Origin: Cladocopium goreaui
Lineage: Eukaryota > Sar > Dinophyceae > Suessiales > Symbiodiniaceae
Assembly (NCBI GenBank): GCA_947184155.2
Contig: CAMXCT020000898.1
Location: 62,001-126,000, forward strand
Reading direction: 5' to 3'
Length of the DNA stretch: 64,000 bases
Shown here: piece after piece, positions 44,623 through 56,059 of the stretch
Layout: each line of letters opens with the position of its first letter
Numbering within the stretch: the first letter of the stretch is position 1
The notes under the pieces: model-generated
Databases searched by the model: none
What the model was told of the DNA's origin: nothing
Seen by the model: the letters and a program-made list of their open reading frames with translations, nothing else
Position numbers and translations under genes: made by a program

Positions 44623-45437
44623 TTATATATCTTTTGTATCATCTACTAATATCCTTTTGTCATATCTAATCATAAAAACCCTATTAATATCACTCTCCAT
44701 CAAATTTACAAATAAAAAACAAAACCTATCTTCAGTTGCCAGTTCATAAATTTCTAGTAATGTCTTTTTAGCACTGTTGATATTTTTATCGTCCATCCAC
44801 AAGTTTTTCTTTATCAATAGCGCTGACAATTCTTCAATCATTGTCTGTATCTCCTTATAGTTTCTCATTTTGAAAAAGTATAGTTGCCTACTATTTACCC
44901 TAATAATAGTGCTCAATCCATTGAACTTTTGTGTGGAACTCACCACATTGACCCCAAAATGTCTTCCTCTGATGTAAAGAGCATTGAGCATACTGTTGTG
45001 TTTTGAAAATGAAACCGCATCAACAAAATCATCAACAACAATCAATGTAGCAAACAGTTTTTTCAATTTATTTTTCTTTTGATATTCACTTAATTTGTAT
45101 TCTTGTTCAAGTATCTCTTCCAAATCTTCTTTATGGAACTCATCAAAATAAACCTTCTCTTTCTTCGGATTTACTTTTAGTGTTTTTTCAATGTATTCTT
45201 TCACTGGGTGCCAGACACTATCAACGTGGATACTAGCAGAAAATATAAACACCCTCTCAAAACAATTTCTGTAATATCTAATATCATATTCTGTAGTAAG
45301 ATAGATTTACCAGAGCCAGACGGTCCCACTACAATTTGTGAAAATGGTATTCTAGGGGCTACATCATATTTTGATTGTTTAAACTCATACTCTGCTGATT
45401 TATGTGGTTTAATAATTGGAACATCAAGTTTTTTCAT
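44623..45437 (-). pseudogene. A32/FtsK-type DNA packaging ATPase, one frameshift
   Basis: Pumps viral DNA into the capsid. The frame from 45437 holds Walker A VVGPSGSGKS at residues 36-45. Near 45273 one T is missing, so this frame ends at 45201 while the other continues YRNCFERVFIFSASIHVD and runs to 44623. The second part has the Walker B TLIVVDDFVDA, then R-G-R-H-x-G and V-S-S-T-Q-K, which matches the arginine/sensor region of PLV, virophage and NCLDV packaging ATPases. About 271 residues if joined, a normal length. Starts within 380 bp of a divergent gene and converges with the fibre cluster. Confidence 0.83.
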
Positions 45438-45809
45438 ATAAATTATTTAAAATTAATTTCTAATATTTATTGTAAATGGCATATCTTATTTTACCTGAAT
45501 AGGGGTCGGTAGAATATGGAACAGACTGCCATTATTACCCATCATAAGAATGTTAATTAGAAAAATAAAAAAAATCCACCCCTTGGGCTCTTGCTTCTTT
45601 TTCACTCCCGACACGGTCTCTTTTTGCTATGACAACAAGCAGTAGAAGATTTGAAGCCTTTTTGCTCTTGAATTTGTTTGATGCTATGTTTCAATCAGCA
45701 CAGTTCATTTTCTTTGACATTTACCTACCGCCCCTTATGGATTTGTGTTTGCGCCTAAAAATCCATATATAATTAGATAGTAGTAAAATATATCATCTAA
45801 TTATATAGG
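45438..45809. other. Intergenic region between ATPase and right-end genes
   Basis: AT-rich near both starts; the centre (45540-45750) is less AT-rich and has no clear gene. A very short plus-strand reading frame at 45478 (MAYLILPE, TAG, GSVEYGTDCHYYPS) might be a tiny decayed gene. Holds the promoters of the two divergent neighbours. Confidence 0.4.
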
Positions 45810-46004
45810 ATGAGCAGTTGTGAAGTTTTTGATAGTTATATCAATACAATAGATGTGATTGAAGATAGTGTCATTGATGATACTAAATTTCCAATTGTAA
45901 GAGATAATAAAATAAAGCAGATATTCAGGGTAATGCTGGAGTTTCTGAAGGTAATTATAAATTATCTTAAGTATTATATAAATGCCACTAAAGAAAAGCA
46001 GTAA
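45810..46004 (+). CDS. Small hypothetical viral protein
   Basis: 64 residues, acidic N-terminus (MSSCEVFDSYINTIDVIEDS), more hydrophobic C-terminal half (FLKVIINYLKYYIN), which could be a short membrane-associated helix. Overlaps the start of the next gene by 23 bp. No family recognised. Confidence 0.45.
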   Translation: MSSCEVFDSYINTIDVIEDSVIDDTKFPIVRDNKIKQIFRVMLEFLKVIINYLKYYINATKEKQ

Positions 46005-46350
46005 AAGCAAAATACCAAAAAAGCCAATCCCTGAAGATTTTGAACTATCAGATGAAGAACCCGCTGTTGTCAATCTGAATGAGGAACAAAAACTGACATC
46101 TAAAAACATTGTATTTGAATGTCCCTTGTGTAATGGCAAACTACAGATGAGAAATGAAATTGAAATCAACCCCAAGGGCATCAAATGTACTGTAAATGCT
46201 CCCCCTGTAGTTTCAAAATCAGCAAGAATGATAAAACAATGAATGTAAAAAAGGATGATGACGGTGAAATTGTTTTAGAAAGTGAAGACCATAGCATCAG
46301 TTTCAGTTTTAACCGTCAGATTACACCAGAGGACAAAAATATGGCGAGGT
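45982..46350 (+). pseudogene. Zinc-binding viral protein, frameshifted and truncated at the host junction
   Basis: Begins MPLKKSSKSKIPKKPIPED, acidic middle, then CPLCNGKLQM. Near 46183 one A is missing; the next frame continues YCKCSPCSFKISKND, which completes a four-Cys zinc ribbon, and reaches QITPEDKN before the sequence passes into host DNA at about 46343-46352. No natural C-terminus is left, so the viral element is cut here. The fold resembles small viral transcription-factor or zinc-ribbon proteins; function unknown. Confidence 0.55.
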
Positions 46351-46394
46351 TCGGAACTGGGCTTGAGAGAGTTCTCCATAAATGGGCGAGGTTC
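46343..46394. repeat. 10-bp direct repeat at the right viral junction
   Basis: GGCGAGGTTC occurs at 46343-46352 and again at 46385-46394. The second position in the left repeat copy reads GGTGAGATGGTTC instead. The first copy lies exactly where viral coding sequence stops, suggesting a templated patch made during joining. Confidence 0.5.
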
Positions 46395-48039
46395 ACCCCT
46401 ACTTAACCATATTTAACCATGATAAAGTGATGTTCAGCCGAAAATCCCCAAACTCCGTAACTCCGCTGCCTTCTCCCAGTTGACCATCCCTGGCAGGATC
46501 GGCTCGAAATCAGGCATTCCAGGGGTAGGGATTGATGATGGATGAACCAAAAAATGGAGCTGGATAAACCCACCCGTTTCTGGCAAGCGATTTACTGGTG
46601 GCTTATTGGGTTTTCCACATTTCAGTCACGGCTGTATTCACGGCTGTTTCCACAAGAACTTGGCTTGGAATCGCCCAGGGCTGCCACCTCTCTTGGGCCT
46701 GCCTTTTGGCAGGCCACACACCCAACATCTGGGCCAAATGGCAGCGAAAAAACAACTTCCAACAGCGTCGCGGCTGCTTGGCGACTGCAGCTGTTCTGAC
46801 TGCCTCACTCATCACACGTTGCTGAACGAGATTGCCTTCTTTGAAAACACGTCGATCGTCTTCATGCCAAGAGCAACTTTGGCTCTCAACTCATTCTACG
46901 AAGCAGGACTGAATATGTTGGATGGAAGTAGAGATAGTCACCTGAAAAGCTCCGCCCACCACTCTGAGTCTCAATGGCACAACCAGTCTGCCAGTCTGCC
47001 ATATCTTGGGAAATCCGAGTCCTTGCCTGGTTTTGGACCAATTTCAAATAAGTTTCTTCTGAAGAGAGCTGCGTCCTAGGTGGCCCATCATTCGGATGTT
47101 CCAGTTGCATGCAGATTTAGCTGGCTGGGTGGAGAGATCTACTGCATGGCTTCAATGATTTGCCTTTTTTCAAGAGAGGTCGAAAAAATCCACTGCCAGG
47201 GTCAATTACCACTTGGAGGATCATCCAACTTGATAAGTGGATAGTAATGGATAGTAAGTGTGGTTATAAAAGTTATAACCATCTATATATATATATATAC
47301 AGGACAACTAGGACAACCCCACTCAGGGGACTTACTAACAGAGTTATTTTTCGGCTCATTTTTTATCAGTTACGATTCGTGGGATGATCCTCAAAGCAGA
47401 GGCTTTCCAATTGCCCAGCGTCTGCCATGAAGTCCAACGACACGGGTATGCCACCGACCTCGGGATGGCTGCCACCCAAATTCCATGGGTGAAACACGGT
47501 GGTTTTACCATCCAAAAAACGGCGCTAATTGCGGATGTAGAATGATGATGAATGATGCCTAAAATTTCAGGACATGCAGTAAAAAAAGTCCGTTTTTTAG
47601 TGGTTCGGATTCCAAGTGCCTCACTTGAGCCAAGGAGATTAAACACCGCTTCCAGTCTCTTCTCCTCGAATCTGGGGCTCACATATTTTTGTTGCACATG
47701 CTTCAATCAATGGATTGATTTAAGGGAAAATCTACAGGAAACCATGGTTTTTACCATTAAATATGGGGGTTTCCTGTAAATTTCCCTTAAACCAATCCAT
47801 TGATTCAAGCCGAAGTCATCCTGCACCAAACCTGATGGATCCAGTGTCCTGAAGGGTTCGTTGCCGATGTTAATCGCGCTGCTTGGCACGTTCCCGCCAA
47901 ACCAGGCCCGTCCACCGGGTCGCAATTTTCGAACCAGCTGCCGGATCAGGTGACCTGCAAAAAGGACATTAGGACTCCATGTTGGGAAAAAAAAACGTGC
48001 TGCGCTTCTGACAGGAGTTTATCTATATATATATATAAT
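46367..48039. repeat. Right copy of 1.66-kb direct repeat bracketing the viral block
   Basis: See 21958-23617. Differs for example by a longer TA microsatellite near 47284-47301 and by changed bases near 47165-47215 and 47810-47830. The viral sequence ends about 20 bp before this copy begins. After it, unique host sequence follows, so host order is flank A, repeat, virus, repeat, flank C. Confidence 0.93.
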
Positions 48040-49740
48040 GTATATACCACCATTATCGGTGTACAATCCATTCTATATACAGCAACGTTTCCGGACAAGT
48101 TAATATGCATTTATATACAAAAATATAGTTTCATAGTTGTATAATGTTATATATATATACATGTCTTATACACACTCACATACACCCCATATAAATCGGC
48201 AAAACACAGGGAACCGCTGCTTCAAGGGCCGGGCATTGAGTACTTACATTGTGGTGATAGAGAGCCTCGTGAGTTTGAGTTCGGCACTACAGTTGGAGGC
48301 ACTGGAGCTGCTGAGCTCGAAACCCAGTAAGATATCACAGCGTCAAATGACGCATCCGGGACCCAACCTGTGCCGAACAAACAAATTCACTGGAGCACAA
48401 AAAAAAGGAGCACGGCCAGCAAAACATCGACTCGAGCCTAGGTCAAAGTCGCCGTACAAGCAGTATTTGCCTCCATGTGTCTGAAAATGGGGCATTTAAG
48501 TGGCACTTCTTATGTGGAAAATGATGATGAACCAGCACAAGCTAATAACTTCCAGGAACGGCACGGCACCTTGTGAGAAGCGATTTGCCCAGGCAACGTT
48601 CTGTGCTGTCGCCTGCAGCTTTTCGGAGCCCTGCCACCGATTCTTATGATATTCTGGAATGAGCAGTGTGAAATAAACCCCTCTGTCATTCCATGAAATA
48701 CTGGTTGGTTTTGTTCGGGACTAATAGGGATTCCCCTATTGGCTTATTATTACTACTATTACTATTATTATTACTATTACTATTATGATTATTACTATTA
48801 CTATTATTATTACTATTTTATTATTAGTATTATTGTGTAATATATATATATTATTATTATTATTATCATTATTATTATGTTTATTATTACTATTATCATA
48901 AATTATAATCCCCAATGTTTTTTGGGTAGTTTTTTTATCCCCAAACGAATCATCAACAGATACTTTTCGGGCTGCCTCAATGCCGAAGCCTCGGATTCCA
49001 TAGAGTGTTGACCTCAACGATTCCATGTGGCCAGTGCCGGAGATTAAAGGTCCCAACCCGGGGCAAGGCGCTCCAGGTCTCTCCAAAAATGGGGAAAAAA
49101 AAACGATGAAATTGATGAAATGTGCCATTTTTCGATTTGGCAGCTTCAAATTCACATAAATTCACCATCAAGAAATATGACCAACAACAAATCTGACCAC
49201 ATCTGGACCCCCAAACAACCAGAAATATCCAGAAATACATGCAGCCACATGTCATGGCAACGAAGATTAACAAATAGATATTACTTACTGCTTTGGCCTC
49301 TTTCTGTGTTAGGGGCCATAGCTACCCAGGATCTATTTGTAGAATCCTAGGAACTATTTACAGAATCCCAGAAACTATTTTTAGAATCCCAGCAGTTATT
49401 TACTGCATTATACTGATACTGGCGTTTTTCTGTTTCCAAACTCCTGGGCCTATTTTTAAAAAAGAAACACATAGTGAGGCCAAAGCAGTCACCAAACCAT
49501 CTGTCTACAATAATAGTACGCTTATGGATTTTGGGCCAGTGTTTTAAGCTACCCCGACTTTTGGTGGTTTATTATTGAATATATGATTCCAATACTCTAA
49601 GTTTAAGACCACCAGAAACAATGGTTAGTTCATTTTAGTTTTGCACATATTTTGAAGATATAGTTGAAAATGTAGCTATGGCTAATGACCAAGTAACTTC
49701 GGGAAGTTCAGAAGTAGAACATACATACTTGATAACTATG
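48040..49740. other. Host DNA right of the direct repeat
   Basis: Contains a long ATT/ATC triplet tract (48745-48905) and, at 49335-49400, inverted copies of the ATAGTTCCTGG motif seen again at 51.1 and 53.0 kb. No supported exon. Confidence 0.45.
48745..48905. repeat. ATT/ACT trinucleotide microsatellite
   Basis: TTATTACTATTACTATTATT-type tract, about 160 bp. Confidence 0.9.
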
Positions 49741-50600
49741 TGGATCAGGATGGTTTGGAACGGTTTCCGTCTATCTCTAAAATCCTGTATGTAGTTACAC
49801 ATCCAAGTTGGTCAATATATCAGAACGTCTTGGAACGGTTGTGATTTATTTATCCATCCAAGTTTATATAGATCAGAACGGTTTGGAACGGTTCCGATCT
49901 ATCTATAAATTCTTTATGTAGACAGTCTTGCGGATAGATCAGAACGGTTGGGAACGGTTCCGATCTATTTATACATCCGTTTTTATAAATAGATCGGAAC
50001 GGTTCGGAACGGTTCCGAACTATTTATAACCGCTTCTGTTTATAAATAGATCAGAACGGTTCGGAACGGTTCCGAACTATTTATGCATTCGTTTTTATAA
50101 ATAGATCAGAACGGTTCGGAGCGGTTCCGAACTATTTATACATTCGTTTTTATAAATAGATCAGAACGGTTCGGAACGGTTCCGAACTATTTTTACATCC
50201 GTTTTTATAAATAGATCAGAACGGTTCGGAACGGTTCCGAACTATTTATAAACTCGGAACTATTTGGAACTATTTGGAACTAATTGGATCTGTTTTGTTT
50301 TTTTCGTATAAATAGATCAGAACGGTTCGGAACGGTTCCGAACTATTTTTAAACCCTGTACGTATAAATAGATCAGAACGGTTCGGAACGGTTCCGAACT
50401 ATTTATAAACCCTGTACGTAGAAATATAGATCAGAACGGTTCGGAACGGTTCCGATCTATTTATAAAACCCGTAAACTACACAGAGATATAATGGATCAG
50501 AACGGTTCGGAACGGTTCCGATCTATTTATTAACCCTGTAAAGTACAAAGAATAAACAGCTCAGAACGGTTTGGAACGGTGTCGATCTATTGTTAATCTT
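49741..50600. repeat. Tandem array of palindromic ~55-bp units
   Basis: About 14 units. Each holds AGATCAGAACGGTTCGGAAC followed by GGTTCCGAACTATTTATA and a short AT spacer. The core GGAACGGTTCC with its flanks reads as a palindrome around one central base, so every unit can form a hairpin. Units at the edges are more degenerate. No coding potential. Confidence 0.9.
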
Positions 50601-53600
50601 TGCTGCCTTCCCAACTGTTTCTAAATCCAAAATCAGAAATCAAAACCAAGAACTAGCCCAGCTTAGCCCAGAAAAAGCGAGATCCAGGATATGATATGCG
50701 GACCTATTACTCATTTACAATTTTTGCTGAACCTGCGTGTGAACTGAACACAAATCAAAAAATGATCTTCAAACCCAATCGGCCTTCTGTCAGGTTTGTC
50801 TGTTGGTCAGTGATCAGTCTACCTTTTTTTGGGTATTTTTAGTAGATTATGCAATCAATATCTGCTGAGAAACGACCAAAGAATGTCCAAAATCCCTCAG
50901 TCTGCAAAAGGTTCATGATTTCCGGTTCGGTGTCCGAAAGTTGGGTTTTCTAGTCAAACGGTCGACCCGAACTTGTCCCGGCAGTACTTGACAAAGTGCT
51001 TGCTCTAGCAGCGACGGTGGAATGTTTGCAGATATCCTTTCTTGGGCTGGGGTCCGCTAAGATGATCTACAAATAGTTCCTGAGATTTTACAAATAGCTC
51101 CTGGAATTTTATAAATAGTTCCTGGAATTTTATAAATAGTTCCTGGAACTTATAAATAGTTCCTGGAATTTTGCCATCCATAGCGAATAGAAACTCCAAA
51201 AAACCTGTCGCCGAAAGGGCGACGACACCCTTCCCGGCAATCCGAAACCTCAAAGTCCGGAAAACCTGTCACCGAGAAAGTTCTGGCGGCCATGGTCCGA
51301 CGAGGTACCAGATACCGAAGTCTTAGGTTGCAAAAACGAAATTTTCGATTTCAGGGGCTGCCTCGAACTTACAGCATCTTACAGCCAGAATCGGGTGATG
51401 GTTGTGGCCTCTCTATACCTGGAATCTCACAAGCTACAAGATATGGTGTCCTTGTCAGGAAAGGCCTGCGAAAAAAAAAAACTCGTCCAACAGACAATCG
51501 CATCCAGGTGATGATGCGTAGTCACAGTCAGGTCCTTGCAAACTATCAGCAGGTATGCCGCGCTTTGGTTTTGAGACCTTGTATGCTCCGCCACAGTTAA
51601 ATCATTGCGTGTCTTGGGAAGGTCGCCAGTTTGTCGCTCATTTTGCTAACCAGAGAAACAGTGGAGTCTTGACCATTCTGATTTCTGCTTTTCCTTTTTA
51701 CAATACGACATGGTCACTCACGCTGACCCTGATGCTACTGTTCACATGTTGGACTCACGCGAAAATTTTAATTCAATGTTGGCTCATTTTTTGCGATGTG
51801 TGAACCCTTGGCATCTCAACTATGGAACCTCTGATCATGTAAACTATATTGAGTACTGACATTTACTGAGTTCAGCATAGTTCAACTTCGCGCCGCGGAG
51901 TTGCATTTAAACAGAGGCAAACAGACAGTAAACTGTCAAAAGTCTCACGGACATGACGAATGACGCAATTTGTGATACGAGAGTGGCTGCAGGACATATT
52001 AGGTTCCTTTGCCAGCACCACCACAGCCTTCAATCAAGTTCACCATTTGCATGGCCGCCCTTTTGGTACGCTGCTGCCTAGGATTGTGAGATAGGATACG
52101 ATAGGGTATCATAATCTTTGGAACTTGAATTGACTTGATTCATGACAAGGCTCATGACATAAAACTGAAAACAAATTATACACAGTATTTTACAGTACAT
52201 TCAGTTGCAGTCGACATACCGTAAAACTAGCTACATTCCCCAGGACACGGAACGCTGTTTGTTTTGGGTCTCAGATTGGGGTTTGCTTGGCTTTTTGGCA
52301 CGGGTGGTGGTTTTTTGCGCTTGGGCCTACACTTTGGGGCGTGCTTTCATTTCTGGAACTGCTGGTGGTGGTGGTGCTGGTGGTGCTGGTGGTGCTGGTG
52401 GTGCTGGTGCTGGTGAAGTTTGTCCAACGCGTTAGCTTGGGCTGGGTGCGCTGTTGCTTTTGCTCCCGCGAACTTTGATTCACCGCATTTTCTTCTGGGC
52501 GGCCCGGGGGTGAATTGTTTTTTCTTTTTTGGCCTGATTGGTTTCCATGGCTCAGTAAGGCTGGAAATGATTTTATTGCATTTTGCATCTTTTCCGCTGA
52601 ATGATACACCAAAACCGGCTGGTACTGTTTTTTCTTCGTTGGCTCATTGAACCATATTTTTTTGGTTCTGGTATATTTGACATGGCTCTTGATATGATTG
52701 GCCGATTGATTTATCAAATCAAAGAGGTATTTTTATGCCCGAGGCGCTTGTTTCCACACACGAGATTCCCAAGTTTAGCAAGGCAACATGTTGGCATGTT
52801 ATGGATGCACATATCCCATACCATAACTCATGAGTACTGTCATTTCCATATACCCACAATAGGGACGCACTGGTAAGCTGAAATCAGTTAGACTCAGCAC
52901 TTAAGGGCATTTTAGTGTTGTGTTGCTGTTTTCCCTTTGGCTAGCCTGTGCTAACTCATCATCATATTCCCCTCGCTAACTCCCCTCAATATAACGCATG
53001 TTTTTTAAATAGTTCCTGGAACTTTGCAAATAGTTCCTGGGAATCTGCAAATAGTTCCTGGGTCCAAACACCAGAAAACAGAAAGGCCCAAATAAAGAGG
53101 CCAACGCCGATAGTAAAATAGATACAAATAGGTTTTTCTTGGGGGGGAAAAAAAGACACCATCCATTTCATCTATACTACGTGAAACGCTTCAGGGCATC
53201 CCGGCATCCAGGTCAAGGCCCATCCGCAGCCACTCCCCCAGTCCAGAACTGATTGGCCAGGCCTGTTGGAAGGCATCCCCGATCACTGAACCAATACGAG
53301 TCGTCGTGGTCAGATGATGAAAAAGGGGTACCATGACAAAACGGACAACCTCCATTTCTAGGTATCCCAAGAAAAAATTGGATTGAGTCATGTAGAAATA
53401 TCGAGAGATGTCTAGATTTGGTGTCAAGATACAGTAGATATGTCAAGATATCAAGATAGATGTCTAGCTATCCCACATTTGATGTCTTTGACCATCCGGA
53501 AATGAGGTTGTCAGTGATTTGGAATTCGACATTTTGCATGACCAACCGACTTCTTTGGAGACGGTGACCAAATGACCAAATGACCAAATGACCAACCGCA

Positions 53601-53730
53601 GATTTCAAGAAATCCCTGATGCCTGATGTATATTGTTGCATCCCATCTCTAGAATATCTCCGCGGAGCATTTCTTTGAATCATATTGGAGGTGTCCTCTT
53701 TCATGGTGGATCCGGGTTCGTCGTCACCAT
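50601..53730. other. Host DNA with short repeats, no firm genes
   Basis: Contains ATAGTTCCTGG repeats (51066-51174 and 53006-53062), a GGTGGTGCT tract (52366-52412) and a GACCAAAT tract (53565-53593). A plus-strand reading frame with Gly/Ala repeats at 52287-52478 is low-complexity and not trusted. Confidence 0.4.
51066..51174. repeat. ATAGTTCCTGGAATTTTA tandem repeat
   Basis: Five copies of a ~21-bp unit. Related short arrays occur at 53006-53062 and, inverted, at 49335-49400, so the unit is dispersed locally. Confidence 0.85.
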
Positions 53731-54091
53731 GTGTTCACTGAAATTCAAAGCTGGATGATTTGGGGCTCCGTTGAAGTCGCTCCAGCCTCAACTGAAGAGT
53801 TTCTGCCACCTGTACCTCGGGTAGGTGGGAAATTGAGACTCCAAATCCCATGCTCTGTTTTAGAGGAGAAAAAAACCATGGGAGTAATCGCAAATCTAGG
53901 ACACGTCCATGTAAGTAACTGGCTGCCACGCACTTCAATTGAGACTCAATTCGCATGCCTCGCAGCTCAAGAACGTGGACACTGGAGGAAATCATCAGCA
54001 AAGGTGGTTTGCTCATGTTTGCTTTACCGTTGGAAACTACGGCAGTGCCCACCAGTGCCCACCAGTGCCATGGCGCTTTTCTCTTCTGCCC

Positions 54092-55618
54092 TTACCATTG
54101 CTCACCCACGGGCACAGCGCCCATCTTCCTCCCCCGCATGGCCGCAGCGCTGCCCGAGCGCGCGAAACGCGCGGGGGAAAAGTGCCGCAGGTCCACGCAG
54201 CTTGCGGCTCCATCGAGGATCAATTCTGACATGGCCAAACCACTCACTGGAGCCCATAAGATTCCCCAGCAGTTGTGGCCTGCAGAAATGTATGCCCCGC
54301 GGACATGAGGGACTTTGCCCATGATGGGCAAAGCATCTGGAGGGCAAGGTCTCATACACGCTTGCACCACATCTGGCTCTCCTCCCAGTTTATGGCTCAT
54401 CTCCGAAAAGCACGCCGTGGCTGCCTTCACCCTCGCCGGGTCTGGCTTCACATCTGAGGGTGGCAGTTCCCCGCGACGCAACTGGGTCCCGTCCACATAT
54501 TCCGAACCACCAATACCACAAATGTAAACTTCCCCGGAGTTGCGCGGATAAATTTCCAAGTGGGTTCCATATCTGGGATCCTCCCCGCAAAAGACGGCAA
54601 AGGGTTTCACTGGTTCAGCGCTCTTGTAGACAATGCTGCTGCTCTTTACCCCAGTCATCGGCACGGGCATGTTGAACCAGTCCTGGGCGAGTGCAGCCCA
54701 TGGACCAAGACAAACGCAAACCTTCTCAGCCGGCACAACTTTACCATCAACGACCACACCTGTGCAGGGGAAATTGGGAAGTGATGGGATCAACAGACAC
54801 AGGTGGCACGGAATTTCGCTAATTCATGTATAATTCTATTCGACAGCCAAAACAGAAGCGATGCACGAACACGGCAGGATGCATGACATCAGCAAACGTC
54901 TTGTTAAAGCCGCCTGTCACACGCTCGATGTCACCATCTGCTTCGGTTTCTACACCTTCCGCCGCTCCGATTAGAAGCTCTGCACCTTCTGCCACTGCGG
55001 CATCAATGAGTTTGGTACATAGCTCCAGAGGCGCCACCTGCGCGCCATTGGGATCCATCATCCGAATGTCCTCAATATCTCCATCCAGCCATTCGCAGAG
55101 ATCCGGCACGCGACTGCTGCGCTTTCCAGGGGACACGGAAAGGACCGGCAATTTCCGGTAGGACTCGATCTTCAGCTTCTCAGCCAGTTCCTCATGCAAC
55201 TGGAAGCTCACCTGATGTTTTTTGGAAGGTCGGATGGGCGACACTGGAGACACCCATTTTTGGGGATCTAATTTTGAATATGTATAGTGAAGGGGAAATA
55301 AAGTGGTGGCAACATCAAATGCTTTTGGAAATGTAGAGAGTTTGGCTTCAGCGAAGATCACCGACTCAAGATCTTCAACCGAGTCGCTGTATGGAGCTTC
55401 CTGGTAATGCTGTCTCCCCAGTCACGTGCTAAAAATCCTCCTCCTTTGCCACTTGCAGCTGCAGCGACCTTCTCCCTTTCAACGATCAATGGCTTCACCC
55501 CCCGACGGGTCAAATAATAGGCCAAGGCCGCACCTTGCAATCCAGCTCCCAGGATCACCACTTTTCCTGGCGCGCCGTCAACGCTTGAAATCGGCATTCG
55601 ACCCGTTCGACCCATCAA
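54092..55618 (-). CDS. FAD-dependent oxidoreductase (DAO fold, yeast Tda3-like), three exons
   Basis: Exons 55618-55388, 55211-54914 and 54759-54092 sum to 1,197 nt and give 398 residues plus a stop. Both introns (176 and 154 bp) are GC-AG. The first joins ...KLHT to VSFQLHEEL; the second splits a Gly codon. Residues 20-50 hold the Rossmann dinucleotide site VVILGAGLQGAALAYYL and IVEREKVAAAASGKGGG. Near the C-terminus CMRPCPPDALPIMGKVP and GAYISAGHNCWGILWAPVSG form the second FAD contact typical of DAO proteins. The family oxidises amine-type substrates; Tda3 itself has an endosomal trafficking role in yeast. Substrate here unknown. The frame is intact and it is the best-supported host gene in the window. 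Confidence 0.85.
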
Positions 55619-55731
55619 AAAAAGCTTGCCTGTGGCTTAAGATTCTCCAAACTTAGGGGCAAATAAATCTGAACCACAGCCTTAAACGATCTTAAATACT
55701 TTAAGAACCTTATTTGTATATGTATATAATA

Positions 55732-55752
55732 TGTATATATATATATATAATT
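55732..55752. repeat. Short TA microsatellite upstream of the oxidoreductase gene
   Basis: ATATATATATATATA tract 115 bp from the ATG of the oxidoreductase. Probably incidental. Confidence 0.7.
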
Positions 55753-56059
55753 AGCTTTAATTCATCACTATAATGGGAGATCCACTACAATGAAGAGTGG
55801 TAAATCATGATAAAACCATGCAAGATTTCTGGTTTCTGTAACCCCCACCAAGGCGCCTTCTGATCCTTCACCTGCAGCCTCTGCAGCCTCTGCAGCCCGT
55901 GCAACGTCGCTGACGTCGCTTCGGCTTCGCTTTGCTTCGGGTCCGCGGACTGCACCTGCAGCGTCCCAGCTATTCAGTTGAATCTATAACGGTCACATGG
56001 ATGGTACATTCATTAAGGTCTACCAAATCCAAAACATGGAAAGTAAACCATGTCAACCT

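Larger units (their letters stand above)
25295..46350. mobile_element. Endogenous Polinton-like virus (PLV), decayed and truncated
   Basis: The block is AT-rich and tightly packed with intron-free genes, unlike the flanking DNA. It has the hallmark set of PLVs, Polintons and virophages: rve integrase, major capsid protein, penton, packaging ATPase and a polymerase-helicase type replication gene, plus GIY-YIG nucleases, a lipase-like protein and a fibre with an S74 end. Gene order from left: integrase, GIY-YIG, replication gene, zinc protein, PLV-type structural or hypothetical genes, MCP, GIY-YIG, lipase-like (all minus), penton, acidic zinc protein, fibre (plus), ATPase (minus), two small genes (plus). 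The left edge lies just past the integrase stop. The right edge cuts the last gene. No complete viral terminal repeats are visible. The family assignment rests on motif recognition, not on a search. Confidence 0.88.

Noticed and set aside
25295-46350. Two separate viral elements placed head to head, with the similar ACCACGTT sequences at 30.2 and 33.9 kb as viral termini
   Set aside because: The exact 10-bp duplication and the restored reading frame across the site fit one element interrupted by an insertion much better.
21958-48039. The 1.66-kb repeats as LTRs of a retroelement
   Set aside because: No reverse transcriptase, no primer-binding site or polypurine tract, no TG...CA ends; the internal genes are those of a dsDNA virus.
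52205-52435. Gly-rich protein frame
   Set aside because: Arises from the GGTGGTGCT repeat.
53731-54324. 197-codon plus-strand frame
   Set aside because: It runs antisense to exon 3 of the oxidoreductase and shows no domain.
54826-55161. Plus-strand frame of 111 codons
   Set aside because: Antisense shadow of exon 2 of the oxidoreductase.
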